A stretch of DNA of 35,751 nucleotides from a virus, in the IMG/VR virus record IMGVR_UViG_3300037107_000046, positions 1 through 35,751 of that record; one strand, written 5' to 3'. This document shows, in pieces, positions 28,344-35,751 of the stretch; positions within the stretch are counted from its first letter, which is position 1, and every line of letters starts with the position of its first letter. Below the pieces are notes generated by a model. The model was not told where the DNA came from. It worked only from the letters and a program-made list of their open reading frames with translations, and searched no databases. The position numbers and the translations under genes are program-made.

Positions 28344-28868
28344 ATGATCGGCATCTACGCCGTCAGTCTGGATGGCGAGGACTTCAAAGTGCTACGGCTT
28401 GACGGGGTCGATATCGAAGCTCTGCCCGTCTCGTTTTCGGGTGTGCTCTCAGGCGTCGCCCTGCCCACCGGGCAGCAGAACACGGCGGGCTCGGTGCCCG
28501 TCACCATGGCCTCAGACCAGCCGCCCATCGGCATCGCCGAGGCCGGCGCGGCAGTCGCGGGATTCGACTCCGAGGCCGGCGCCACGGCGCACCACCAGCT
28601 CATCGCCGCGCAGGGCGGCACGGAGGTCGTCTACGTGCGCGGCCTGACGGTCTTCAACGCCGCCACGGCGCCCATCACGTTGCAGCTCGAAACAGACACG
28701 GGTGGCGCCCACACGGCCATCTCGCCGGCCTTCCCAGTGCCGGCCGGTGGCAGCATCAACCTGGTCTTCGGCGGACCCGGCCTGCCCGGCGCCGCCAACA
28801 AGAACGTGGGCTACTCATCGGTCGGCGCCAGCGCCTTCTCGGTGGTTGCGAACGGGGTCGCTCGGTGA
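28344..28868 (+). CDS. structural protein, unknown
   Basis: This 174-residue protein (ATG at 28344 after GAGAGGAG) is beta-rich and Gly/Ala-rich, with QQNTAGSVPVTMASDQPPIG and a C-terminal half like a beta-sandwich (VFNAATAPITLQLETDTGGA). It lies between the capsid and head-completion genes, so a head or head-tail structural role is likely. No family was recognised with confidence. The frame also opens at 28290, but that part overlaps the hairpin and has no ribosome-binding site. Confidence 0.55.
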   Translation: MIGIYAVSLDGEDFKVLRLDGVDIEALPVSFSGVLSGVALPTGQQNTAGSVPVTMASDQPPIGIAEAGAAVAGFDSEAGATAHHQLIAAQGGTEVVYVRGLTVFNAATAPITLQLETDTGGAHTAISPAFPVPAGGSINLVFGGPGLPGAANKNVGYSSVGASAFSVVANGVAR

Positions 28869-29380
28869 GCGACAACGACGTCAGTGTCGACATCGTGGTT
28901 CCGCAGCCCGTCGTGCGCGCCGAGATCCCACCCGTCGCGGACCCGCATCGCTACCCGATCCTGCCGGTCGACTTGCTCGCCTACATGCCGCAGGGCATCA
29001 CGATCGACGACACGACCACGCCCTCGACGGCCGACGTGCAGCTGATGATTACCAACGTCTGCGACCGCATCAACGGCGTCCTCAACAGCCGCGGTTTCGC
29101 CATGCCTCTGCAGACGGCACTGATTGACTCCGCTGGCCTGAGCTTCCTGAACACCTGTTGCACCTACGGCGTGATCGCCCGTTGGGCTCGCACCAAGTAC
29201 CCCTCGGACACCGGCCCAGGCGGCTCGAAGGGATTTTCCGAGGACTACAGCAAGATGTTCGAGGACTTCCTCAAGCAGATCACGGCTGGGGCAATCTCGC
29301 TGCCCGAGGAACCTCGCGCTGTCGTCTCGCACGGTTTCGGCGACGGGCCCACAGACTTCCACGACGATATGAGGTTCTGA
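28865..29380 (+). CDS. head-tail connector (gp36/DUF1320-like)
   Basis: This 171-residue protein starts at a GTG overlapping the previous stop. It has YPILPVDLLAYMPQGITIDD, TADVQLMITNVCDRINGVLN and LSFLNTCCTYGVIARWARTK, a helical layout close to Mu gp36/DUF1320-type head-completion proteins. These sit under the portal and link head to tail. The position just after head genes supports this. Confidence 0.65.
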   Translation: MSDNDVSVDIVVPQPVVRAEIPPVADPHRYPILPVDLLAYMPQGITIDDTTTPSTADVQLMITNVCDRINGVLNSRGFAMPLQTALIDSAGLSFLNTCCTYGVIARWARTKYPSDTGPGGSKGFSEDYSKMFEDFLKQITAGAISLPEEPRAVVSHGFGDGPTDFHDDMRF

Positions 29381-29991
29381 TGCCCGCCTCGGCCTCCGCA
29401 CCCGGCATGGGCGTGCTGTTCAATTGGGATCCGCCGCTGCCCGAGTTCCACGTCGAGATGAACCGCTTCGCCGACGGCATCAGCGACTTCACGGCGCTGT
29501 TCGCCGAGATCGGCGGCCTCTTCAAGCAGGATATGGCGGCGCAGTTCGTCACCGAGGGCGCGACGTCAGGCGACACCTGGGCGCCGCTCTCAACGGCCTA
29601 CGCCGCCTGGAAGGCCAAGCACTATCCCGGGCGCGGCATCGGCTTCGCCTCTGGTGCCGGCATGCAGTCGCTCACCGGCGGCGCCGGCTACACCGAGATC
29701 ATCACGCCGACGACGGCCGAGTTCGGCCAGTCAGACGGCGCCACGAGCACCCCGGACGGCAGCTACATGGCGTTCTTCGACAAGGGCTGGAGTCACGCCT
29801 CGGATGGGGCGCACGCGCCGGCGCGGCCGATCATGCGCTTCACCGCAGCCTGGGGTCGCACCTGGTCGGCGCTCACGGCGCGCTGGGTGCGCACAGAGGC
29901 CCACCACGCCGGCCTGTTGGGTACTGGCTCGAAGACTTTCAACCAGCCGCTCTCCGACCTCTCCTACACCGACACGCTGCCCAGCACATGA
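29380..29991 (+). CDS. virion morphogenesis protein (Mu G-like)
   Basis: This 203-residue protein (start TGATG overlap) has DMAAQFVTEGATSGDTWAPL, then STAYAAWKAKHYPGRGIG, ARPIMRFTAAWGRTWSAL and W-R regions matching phage virion morphogenesis proteins of the Mu gpG/tail-completion type. Such proteins join the head-tail interface or finish the tail. It has the usual place between connector and neck genes. Confidence 0.72.
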   Translation: MPASASAPGMGVLFNWDPPLPEFHVEMNRFADGISDFTALFAEIGGLFKQDMAAQFVTEGATSGDTWAPLSTAYAAWKAKHYPGRGIGFASGAGMQSLTGGAGYTEIITPTTAEFGQSDGATSTPDGSYMAFFDKGWSHASDGAHAPARPIMRFTAAWGRTWSALTARWVRTEAHHAGLLGTGSKTFNQPLSDLSYTDTLPST

Positions 29992-30536
29992 CCGGCTTCA
30001 ATCAACAGCCGGGACCGCGCATTGGCATCATCACGGTGATCAACCAGGCGACGGCTGTGCTGCAGGCCAAGCTTCCGGCCGAGGTCGATTTGATCAACGC
30101 TTGGGCGACGGCGCAGGGCATGCCGTATCAGATCAAGATGCCGGCGGCCGATTGCATCTACAGCTGGATGACGTGGCCTAAGTTCTTCGCCGGCTATCCG
30201 GCGATCGCTCTGCACCCGGCCGACACGCGCCCTCTCAAACACTCGATCGCCGCACCGCACCAAGACGAGTACGAGGTCGCCCGCGCGTGGGTCTGCGACG
30301 TGCTCGACGTTGGCAGTGACTGGCTCGAGCTCACGGCCAAGCTCGGACTCTGGGAGCTCGCGCTGATGGAGATCCTCGCCGACACCGACTGCCTCGACTG
30401 CGGCCACAACGTCTGGCAGGGCACCTCTTGGGACCAGCCGCGCCAGACAGCCCGCGATTCGCAGGATCTGATGCAAGACCTGCCGCTCATCTTCACGACC
30501 GAAACTTTTGAGTACACCAACCCCACATTGTCATGA
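29988..30536 (+). CDS. neck/tail-completion protein
   Basis: This 182-residue protein overlaps the previous stop by four bases. It has NQATAVLQAKLPAEVDLINA, ADCIYSWMTWPKFFAGYPAI and TAKLGLWELALMEILADTDC. It is of the size and place of head-tail joining or tail-completion proteins before the tail-tube gene, but no family is firmly recognised. A minor structural role is likely. Confidence 0.5.
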   Translation: MTGFNQQPGPRIGIITVINQATAVLQAKLPAEVDLINAWATAQGMPYQIKMPAADCIYSWMTWPKFFAGYPAIALHPADTRPLKHSIAAPHQDEYEVARAWVCDVLDVGSDWLELTAKLGLWELALMEILADTDCLDCGHNVWQGTSWDQPRQTARDSQDLMQDLPLIFTTETFEYTNPTLS

Positions 30537-30549
30537 GAGGAGCTAGCGC

Positions 30550-30717
30550 ATGAGCCCGTTCGCCGTACCCGGGCAGGGCGTCTTCGCCACCGAGGCGGAC
30601 GCTCACGCCGCAATCGCCAAGGCCCAGGCCAAGCCCAAGAAGAAGGGCAAGAAGGCCGACACCGACACGCCGGAAACCGAGCCGGAGACCACGACCGACG
30701 CAGAGGTAAAGCCATGA
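30550..30717 (+). CDS. small lysine-rich protein, unknown
   Basis: This 55-residue protein starts at ATG 30550 after GAGGAG. It has a short helix (ADAHAAIAKAQAKPKKKGKK) and an acidic Thr/Glu/Pro tail. Its stop overlaps the tail-tube start (ATGA). Low-complexity basic-then-acidic small proteins before tail genes could be structural; no function is known. Confidence 0.5.
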   Translation: MSPFAVPGQGVFATEADAHAAIAKAQAKPKKKGKKADTDTPETEPETTTDAEVKP

Positions 30718-31763
30718 CCGTGGCCCTCGGACCATACCTCGAGCTTGCACTCGAGGAGGCGCCAAACTGTGAGGGCGCCGACAACACCGTCTCGACCTAC
30801 AGGACCTTCCCGCCGGCCGAGGACATCACCGACGACGAGAACATGACCGTCCTCGAGGAGAAGAACCTCGTGCGCGGCTTCCTGGCACCGATGCCTCATC
30901 TCGGCGCCGCCATGTTCGAGCCGAAGTGGAAGATCGGCAAGGTGCACCCGCGGCCCTCGCATCTCGGGTTCATGCTGGCCTGGATGCTGGGCTCGTGGAC
31001 GAGCACGCCTGGCGACGGCGACGCGGTCATGGACCCCGACGACGTCGCGGTGCCTATCGGCGCCTACAAGCATGTCTTCGAGTTCCGCTTCGCGCTCGAG
31101 CCGCAGACCACGCAGGCGCGTGCCTGCACCGGCAACGGCGAACACCGCCTGGCGACCGGCATCGCGCTCTCGAAGCTGGGCTTCGCCTGGGAGAACGGCG
31201 CGCTCGTGGTCGAACCTGACGGCCTGGCCCTGCTCACGCAGCCGGTCAGTGCGCCCGACCCTGCGGTCGCTCCAGTGATTGACCTGGCGCATCCGTTCAG
31301 GCGTGGCGACCTGACGATCGACTGGCTGGCCGGGAGCGCCTACACGCGCGCTTTCGACTTCGCCTTCAACGCGCCGATCGAGCAGATCTGGTCGCCCGTC
31401 CACAGCTCGCTCTCGCCCACCGACATCTGGTACAAGAACGGCGAGCTGCCCTTCATCTCCGGCACGATCGACAAGGCCACCGTCGAAGACGCCGACTGGC
31501 AGGCCCTGGCGCAGGGTAACCAGTTCGCCGCGACGATCAAGATCGTCCACCGCGAGCCGATCGGCGAGACCGACTACGTGCCGACCTTCTGGTGCGTCAT
31601 GCCCGGCTGCGAGCTCACCAAGAACGCCAAGCAGGCGATCAAGGCAGAGCGCCGCCGCGAGACGAAGTACGACTGGGAGAGCCGCTACGATCACGTGACC
31701 GGCAAGCTGGCGACCGTCACGCTCGTCAATGAGACCCCGGCCTATGCGGTCTATGGCGGCTGA
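30714..31763 (+). CDS. major tail tube protein
   Basis: This 349-residue protein has EEKNLVRGFLAPMPHLGAAM, YKHVFEFRFALEPQTTQARA and SPTDIWYKNGELPFISGTID, consistent with siphophage tail-tube subunits. Its position just before two tail-chaperone-like genes and the tape measure is the standard one. Many copies stack around the tape measure to form the tail tube. The length is above average, so an added domain is possible. Confidence 0.72.
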   Translation: MTVALGPYLELALEEAPNCEGADNTVSTYRTFPPAEDITDDENMTVLEEKNLVRGFLAPMPHLGAAMFEPKWKIGKVHPRPSHLGFMLAWMLGSWTSTPGDGDAVMDPDDVAVPIGAYKHVFEFRFALEPQTTQARACTGNGEHRLATGIALSKLGFAWENGALVVEPDGLALLTQPVSAPDPAVAPVIDLAHPFRRGDLTIDWLAGSAYTRAFDFAFNAPIEQIWSPVHSSLSPTDIWYKNGELPFISGTIDKATVEDADWQALAQGNQFAATIKIVHREPIGETDYVPTFWCVMPGCELTKNAKQAIKAERRRETKYDWESRYDHVTGKLATVTLVNETPAYAVYGG

Positions 31764-32155
31764 TGATCGTCACGCTGCCAAGCGGCCACAAGGCGCCCCT
31801 GGAGCCGGCAGACCTTACTCGTCTGCTGGCCTGCTCTGGCAGCCGCCTGGGCCTCTGTCAGGCCGTCTGGGCACATCCGGACCTTGACGCCGTAGAGGCG
31901 CTGTCGTGCGCCAAAGACGACGCCATAGCGGTGGCCATGTGGGCGATCAGGCAATTCCTCACCACGGATGACGCGGGTGAACTTGCGGCCGTCTGTGAGT
32001 TCTATCACGACACGCCGTCGGCGCGGCTCGGCCTTACCGATCGCGTGCTGGCTTTCGCGCTTGACCAGGGCTGCCTCGTGAAGCTGCAAGCCATGCGCGA
32101 AGCGGCCAAGCCCGGTGAGGATCACGCGTTCAACTCAGGAGGGGTCAATGGCTGA
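31763..32155 (+). CDS. tail-assembly-chaperone-like protein 1
   Basis: This 130-residue protein starts MIVTLPSGHKAPLEPADLTR. LPSG at the N-terminus is typical of tail-assembly chaperones, and the next gene has TLPSGAVVKLAQP in the same style. The rest is helical. Chaperones of this kind keep the tape measure soluble and help tail building. The start shares one base with the tail-tube stop (TGATG), and it overlaps the next gene by eight bases. The resemblance is short, so the call is tentative. Confidence 0.5.
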   Translation: MIVTLPSGHKAPLEPADLTRLLACSGSRLGLCQAVWAHPDLDAVEALSCAKDDAIAVAMWAIRQFLTTDDAGELAAVCEFYHDTPSARLGLTDRVLAFALDQGCLVKLQAMREAAKPGEDHAFNSGGVNG

Positions 32156-32537
32156 GGAAGAGATCATGGAAGAGACGGCGCCAGTCTACACGCCGGTCGA
32201 CCAGTGGCCGAGCGGTTCCGGCGAAGAGACGCACACACTACCGAGCGGTGCTGTCGTCAAGCTCGCGCAGCCGCCCGTCATCCTCTACGCGATGACCGGG
32301 CGCATCCCGGCGCACATTCGTGCGATCGCCAAGCATCACGCCGCCGACGGCGGGGAGTGGACGCCGGAAGAGTCGCAGGTTGCTATCGACTGGCTCGTGG
32401 CGTGTTCGTTCGTTGAGCCCAAGGTGTCGGTCACGGCCAAGGAGGGCTGCCTGCCGATCGCCAAGCTGAGCGATCAGGACAAGCAGGCCGTCATGGTCGC
32501 TCTCAACCTCGTCATGATGGTGGGGGCAATCAGGTGA
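32148..32537 (+). CDS. tail-assembly-chaperone-like protein 2
   Basis: This 129-residue protein (ATG at 32148 after AGGAGGGG) has HTLPSGAVVKLAQPPVILYA and later VACSFVEPKVSVTAKEGCLP, both close to siphophage tail chaperones. The common -1 frameshift extension is not clearly present. A G-run (32522-32526) lies near the stop, but the frame after it runs into the antisense of the next gene. It probably works with the preceding protein on the tape measure. Confidence 0.62.
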   Translation: MAEEEIMEETAPVYTPVDQWPSGSGEETHTLPSGAVVKLAQPPVILYAMTGRIPAHIRAIAKHHAADGGEWTPEESQVAIDWLVACSFVEPKVSVTAKEGCLPIAKLSDQDKQAVMVALNLVMMVGAIR

Positions 32538-32548
32538 CGGTCGGCTCT

Positions 32549-33016
32549 TCACTGCGTGTCTGCGAACAGGTCCCAGCTGTGGCCCTGACCGATTGCCGCG
32601 ATGTAGTAGCTCCCTGCCGGCATGACCTCGAGGGTGTACATCGACCCGGTCGTGCCATTCGTGAAGATGCGACACGAGGACAGGCTGTTGCCGATATCAG
32701 TCAGGTCCTGCGGGATGCTTGCCGGGACGATGTAACCACTGACCGTGGCGTCGCTTGTCAGACCAGAGAGCCCATGAGCTACGCCCATGAGCCGCACCAT
32801 GCCGCTCTGGCCGACCGTAAAGGTGCTGCTGTAGGCGAACCACTGGGTGTCCGAGACGCTCAGGTTTGTCAGGCTGTGAGGGCAGGCGGGGGCGTTTTGG
32901 ATGGCTGCGACCGTGTTCCACGGTGCCTCGTGGTGGCGCGGCCAGATGACCGCCAGCGTGATTGCCACGACAACCACCATGAAGATCACAGTCCACTTGT
33001 TGACCTTGGCATTCAT
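32549..33016 (-). CDS. opposite-strand membrane-anchored moron, unknown
   Basis: This 155-residue protein has an N-terminal hydrophobic span (about residues 8-26, WTVIFMVVVVAITLAVI) followed by a soluble, beta-rich outside domain with Ser/Thr-Gly-rich strands (TNGTTGSMYTLEVMPAGSYY). It is anchored in the membrane or is a lipoprotein-like exported protein, though no lipobox is seen. It lies reversed between the chaperone and tape-measure genes. Its leader CACAAACAGGAGGGAC matches the leader of the gene at 21583 in 15 of 16 bases. The function is unknown. Confidence 0.62.
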   Translation of the reverse strand: MNAKVNKWTVIFMVVVVAITLAVIWPRHHEAPWNTVAAIQNAPACPHSLTNLSVSDTQWFAYSSTFTVGQSGMVRLMGVAHGLSGLTSDATVSGYIVPASIPQDLTDIGNSLSSCRIFTNGTTGSMYTLEVMPAGSYYIAAIGQGHSWDLFADTQ

Positions 33017-33020
33017 GCTG

Positions 33021-33036
33021 TCCCTCCTGTTTGTGT
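33021..33036 (-). promoter_or_regulatory. shared moron leader with ribosome-binding site
   Basis: Read on the - strand this is CACAAACAGGAGGGAC, four bases before the ATG at 33016. The copy upstream of the other reversed gene (21854-21869) differs at one base. It includes GGAGG as ribosome-binding site. Identity beyond the GGAGG suggests a common regulatory leader. Confidence 0.5.
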
Positions 33037-33117
33037 CGTTTATTCTGTTATCGACAGGTCAGCGGTTGGACTTGAGGAAGCACTGGCGGTGACAGCATCA
33101 GCGACCTAGTCACAGCG

Positions 33118-34755
33118 TTGCGGTTAATTTTAAGTGGGGATTCAGCGGGCGCCGTCGCTGCGATCAAGGAAGTCGGCGACGCCACCGAGGCGACCGACGC
33201 CAAGACCAAGGCTGCCAACGAGACTCAGGCCAAGTCAGTCAGCGCCATGGGAGCGCTCACCAACACCGCCATCGTCGCCGGCGGTGCGCTCGCCGGCCTC
33301 ACCGCCATCATGGGCCTCTCGCTCGACTCTTACGCAAAGTGGGGCGAGGCGGTCATCAAGGGCGCTGCCCTCACGGGGATGAGCACAGAGGCATACAGCA
33401 AGGTCGCCGGCGAGATGAAGGCGTACAACGTCAACGCTGACGCGGCGACGACCTCGATGAAGTTCTTCGAGAAGCAGACCTACGCCGCCGAGCAAGGCAC
33501 CGCAGCATCGGTCAAGGCGTTCACGCAGCTTGGTATCAGCATGCAGCAGGTCAAGACCATGTCGCCGGCCGACTTGCTTGAGCTCGTCCGCTCGCGGCTG
33601 GCCTCCTGCGGCAACGCCGCCGAGCGCACGGCGCTCATGGTCCAACTCTTCGGGCGCGGCTCGACGAACATGATTCTCTGGGCTCAGGCGTCGTCTGATC
33701 AGATGGCCAAGGTCGACGCCGGCCTGAAGAGCACCGGCATGATCCTTGACCAGCAGCACGCCAAGCAACTCAAGCAGGCCGGTGAAGACTGGATGAAGTT
33801 TAAGCTCGTGCTGCAAGGGCTCGAGATCACGCTGGCGCAAGTCATCCTGCCGGCGGTCGACAAGCTTACAGAAGGCGTCACTTGGCTGATGGGAGCCGTG
33901 CGGCCGTTCCTGCCGTTGATCCCCATCCTCGCGGGCGCACTCGCCGCCTATCTGGCCGTCGTGCTGCCTATCATCGCCGCCCAGAAGCTCTGGGCGCTGG
34001 GCGTCACGGCCCTCAAGACCGCCCAGGCCCTGTGGCTCATCGTGCAGACTGCGTGTGCAATCGCCACGGGCAAGGTGACGCTCGCCGAGGGCTTGCAGAT
34101 TCTCAGCACGAAGACGCTGACCGTGGCTAAAGAAGCCGAGACCACGGCCACCGAAGCCGAGACGGTAGCCACCAGTGAGGGCAGCGCTGCCATGCTCGCC
34201 AGCGTGGGCATCTACGCCCTCGTTGCCGCCGCGATCGCCGCCGACATCGTCCTCATCTACAAGGCCGTGCAGGCCTACGAACAGATGAAGCAGGCCATGC
34301 AGCAGGCGGCGCAAGCACAGGCGCAGTTCAAGCAGAACGCCGCCGCCGCCGAGCAGTCCACCAGCGCCAAGTACGGCGCCAACAGCAGTCAGGAGCAGTC
34401 GGTGGCGAAGGTTGCCAACGCCACCACGAACAGCGCAGGTGTGAGCTACACGAGCGGCGCCAGGGGCAGCTGGTGGAACCCATTCGGCTGGGCCGGTGGC
34501 TTCGAGGGCACGGTCAACGGCCCGACCGTCGCGCTGCTAGGCGAGGCCGGCAAAGAGGACGTGACGGTAAGGCCGGTTGGGCAGGACGCGGCGAGCGGCA
34601 GCGCGACTGGTGGAGGCGGCTCACCCACCGTCCAGATCGTCGTGCAGAACGTCTTCGGCACCATCAACCGCCAGATCGCCCAGCAGTGGGTCGAACCCTT
34701 GGCTCAGGCGCTCGGCGAGCGCCTGTATGACACGCAACACGGAGCGAAACATTGA
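33118..34755 (+). CDS. tape-measure protein, start uncertain
   Basis: This 545-residue protein has a charged N-terminal half and several hydrophobic stretches (IVAGGALAGLTAIMGL; PFLPLIPILAGALAAYLAVV; SVGIYALVAAAIAADIVLIY), Gln/Ala-rich coils (MKQAMQQAAQAQAQ) and a Gly-rich C-terminus, all typical of tape measures, which set tail length and help inject DNA. The TTG at 33118 has no ribosome-binding site. The frame continues upstream as GGDSISDLVTALR with no start codon. A GAGGAAG site (33074-33080) instead points to a GTG (33089) one frame away that stops at 33109. The N-terminus is therefore unresolved. Confidence 0.78.
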   Translation: MRLILSGDSAGAVAAIKEVGDATEATDAKTKAANETQAKSVSAMGALTNTAIVAGGALAGLTAIMGLSLDSYAKWGEAVIKGAALTGMSTEAYSKVAGEMKAYNVNADAATTSMKFFEKQTYAAEQGTAASVKAFTQLGISMQQVKTMSPADLLELVRSRLASCGNAAERTALMVQLFGRGSTNMILWAQASSDQMAKVDAGLKSTGMILDQQHAKQLKQAGEDWMKFKLVLQGLEITLAQVILPAVDKLTEGVTWLMGAVRPFLPLIPILAGALAAYLAVVLPIIAAQKLWALGVTALKTAQALWLIVQTACAIATGKVTLAEGLQILSTKTLTVAKEAETTATEAETVATSEGSAAMLASVGIYALVAAAIAADIVLIYKAVQAYEQMKQAMQQAAQAQAQFKQNAAAAEQSTSAKYGANSSQEQSVAKVANATTNSAGVSYTSGARGSWWNPFGWAGGFEGTVNGPTVALLGEAGKEDVTVRPVGQDAASGSATGGGGSPTVQIVVQNVFGTINRQIAQQWVEPLAQALGERLYDTQHGAKH

Positions 34756-34763
34756 GCACCCAG

Positions 34764-35291
34764 CTAACAGAGACGGCCGGCCCACTCCTCGGGAAGCTTC
34801 GCGCCCTTGCTAGTGTTGCAGTGGGCGCAGGCAATCACCAAGTTCTCCGGGCCGTTGGAGCCACCGCGGCTGAGCGGAGTGACGTGGTCGACGTGCTTTG
34901 CTCGCCATGTGACCTTCTCGCCGCACCAGTAGCAGCGGCCCTTTTGGCGACCGTACTGGGTGCGAGTATCGGCGGCGGTGTGGCTGCCGGAAGCGCCGGC
35001 AAGACGTGCTCGGCGCCTGTGGAAGTCCACGACGGCCTGCTCCGGATGCTTCGTCTTCCACGCTCGCTTGTACTCGCGCATCTGCTCCAGGTGTGCCGCG
35101 CGATAGGCGGCAGCATAGGCGTGTGCCTTCTCGGGTCGAGCGGCTACGCGCACGCGCCTGCTGGCGTTCGCGCGCTCTCTGTTCGCGGCATACCAGTCGC
35201 GGGCGCGCTTCCGCTCGGCATCAGCGTGAGTGGTGTAGTAGGCGATGAGATATGCGTGTCGACCGGTGGGGCTGCTAGACTCGTCTCGCAT
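34764..35291 (-). CDS. HNH endonuclease, opposite strand
   Basis: This 175-residue protein has a basic, helical N-terminal region (DAERKRARDWYAANRERANA) and a C-terminal HNH domain: CYWCGEKVTWRAKHVDHVTP, then SRGGSNGPENLVIACAHCN. The two CxxC pairs hold zinc, and the HVDH plus N and H residues form the catalytic site. GGAAGGTGA precedes the ATG at 35291. It sits reversed between the tape-measure and distal-tail genes, the way mobile homing endonucleases insert. Confidence 0.82.
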   Translation of the reverse strand: MRDESSSPTGRHAYLIAYYTTHADAERKRARDWYAANRERANASRRVRVAARPEKAHAYAAAYRAAHLEQMREYKRAWKTKHPEQAVVDFHRRRARLAGASGSHTAADTRTQYGRQKGRCYWCGEKVTWRAKHVDHVTPLSRGGSNGPENLVIACAHCNTSKGAKLPEEWAGRLC

Positions 35292-35383
35292 GCGGATCAC
35301 CTTCCGTCTGCCACGCCCCCGGCAGTTTGCGCTGCGCGGGGGCACTCTCTACTGAGGACATCATACCACCTGGGGGTGACGGC
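35292..35383. other. short intergenic region with hairpin
   Basis: This 92-base region lies between the reversed HNH gene and the next tail gene. GCCCCCG (35315-35321) pairs with CGGGGGC (35337-35343), and GCAG/CTGC (35322-35325 with 35332-35335) extends the stem across a one-base bulge. There is no T-run. It may shield or regulate the start at 35384, but this is unproven. Confidence 0.35.
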
Positions 35384-35751
35384 ATGTTCTCTGTAGGAGC
35401 CTTCGACTTTCACGACCCGGCCAGCGGCGGCATGGTGACGGGCGCCATCACGCGCACGATGCTCAACCCAAAGCTGATCATCCGCGGCAACCCGTTCGCG
35501 ACCTCAGACGACCAAGTCGCGAACGTACTCAACGGACTTTGCGAGTGGAAGGTGCCGGTGAGGCTCTACAGCACAGATGGCACGGCAGAGAGCCTCGCGC
35601 GCGTGATCGCTACGCTGAACGCCGAGCTGACCTGTACCTCACCGTCCTCGACGCCTGGAACGAACGGCGCTGACCCGACGAACACCCTGACCGACTCGCT
35701 CGAGCGCGACGACGACGACACGCCGGCGACGGTCTTCGTGCTGAAGAAGAG
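35384..35751 (+). CDS. distal-tail/minor tail protein, cut at the right edge
   Basis: This reading frame starts at ATG 35384 after GGGGGTGA and stays open to the edge (122 codons). It begins MFSVGAFDFHDPASGGMVTG and contains TMLNPKLIIRGNPFATSDDQ, then an acidic stretch (LERDDDDTPATVFVLKK). A gene right after the tape measure in siphophages usually encodes a distal-tail or minor tail protein. The sequence fits such a structural protein, but no family was recognised and the C-terminus is missing. Confidence 0.5.
   Translation, partial: MFSVGAFDFHDPASGGMVTGAITRTMLNPKLIIRGNPFATSDDQVANVLNGLCEWKVPVRLYSTDGTAESLARVIATLNAELTCTSPSSTPGTNGADPTNTLTDSLERDDDDTPATVFVLKK

Noticed and set aside
32534-33109. 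+ strand ORF following the second tail chaperone, in the -1 frame
   Set aside because: It is the antisense of the membrane moron, whose hydrophobic span and ribosome-binding site look real; the + translation is Arg/Cys-rich. No good slippery heptamer was found, only a G-run.
34752-35396. + strand ORF antisense to the HNH gene
   Set aside because: The HNH frame has clear zinc and catalytic motifs; only the first ten codons of the + ORF might be a remnant.
35700-35720. GAC triplet run near the right edge
   Set aside because: It simply encodes an Asp-rich stretch in the tail protein; no sign of a regulatory repeat.
1-35751. CRISPR array, tRNA genes, integrase, insertion sequence
   Set aside because: No regular repeat-spacer pattern, cloverleaf, tyrosine/serine recombinase or transposase motifs were seen by eye; a tRNA scan and profile search would settle this.

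Overview
This window is an incomplete stretch of a GC-rich tailed-phage (or prophage) genome. The virion is most likely siphovirus-type: there is a major tail-tube protein, two tail-chaperone-like proteins and a tape-measure protein, and no sheath or other contractile-tail gene is visible. The head genes are of the Mu-like kind: a DUF935-type portal fused to a Mu F-like domain, a Mu I-like protease with an in-frame scaffold, and a DUF2190-like decoration protein. The predicted exported lysin has the AYGIPQALPGSKM transglycosylase signature common in Actinobacteria. A high-GC Gram-positive host is therefore the best guess, but it is an inference. No integrase, tRNA or CRISPR array was recognised. 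Genes are cut at both edges, so the rest of the tail and whatever links it to the left edge are outside the window.

Layout. Positions 1-1014 (+) hold the tail of an unknown gene, a papain-like cysteine-protease homologue and a zinc-ribbon miniprotein, ended by a perfect 15-bp stem terminator (1023-1060). Positions 1074-3249 (-) form an opposite-strand block: zinc ribbon, exported transglycosylase lysin, winged-helix-like protein and a small two-segment membrane protein (holin candidate). Positions 3250-3736 are a control region with an Xis/MerR-like regulator (3377-3637) and a promoter candidate overlapping its stop codon. Positions 3737-19502 (+) form a tightly coupled early operon, mostly with ATGA, GTGA or TGATG overlaps. 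It contains small membrane and zinc proteins, a PD-(D/E)XK nuclease, an HNH endonuclease, a Sak4-like ATPase with a coiled-coil partner, an HTH protein, two ParB-like proteins, SSB, a DUF5131 protein, a SNF2 helicase-methyltransferase fusion, a primase-helicase and a VRR-NUC-like nuclease. Positions 19704-35751 hold terminase, head and tail genes. Three minus-strand genes interrupt this late block: two membrane-protein morons and one HNH endonuclease.

How the genes work together. The nuclease, ATPase and SSB look like a recombination/annealing set. The primase-helicase probably drives replication, and a cluster of GGAACCG boxes running through its 3' end (16766-16937) is the best origin candidate. 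Late expression may be tied to a directional GGGCTCCTCAGGG element. It occurs in intergenic DNA upstream of the small terminase, upstream of the gene before the portal, and, reversed, upstream of the reversed lysin operon.

Most noteworthy: the iteron-like cluster, the three-copy directional motif, two adjacent perfect palindromes inside a ParB-like gene, the helicase-methyltransferase fusion, the protease/scaffold nested start, and a tape-measure gene whose reading frame extends upstream of any usable start codon. All functional names come from reading translated sequence; no database search was run.
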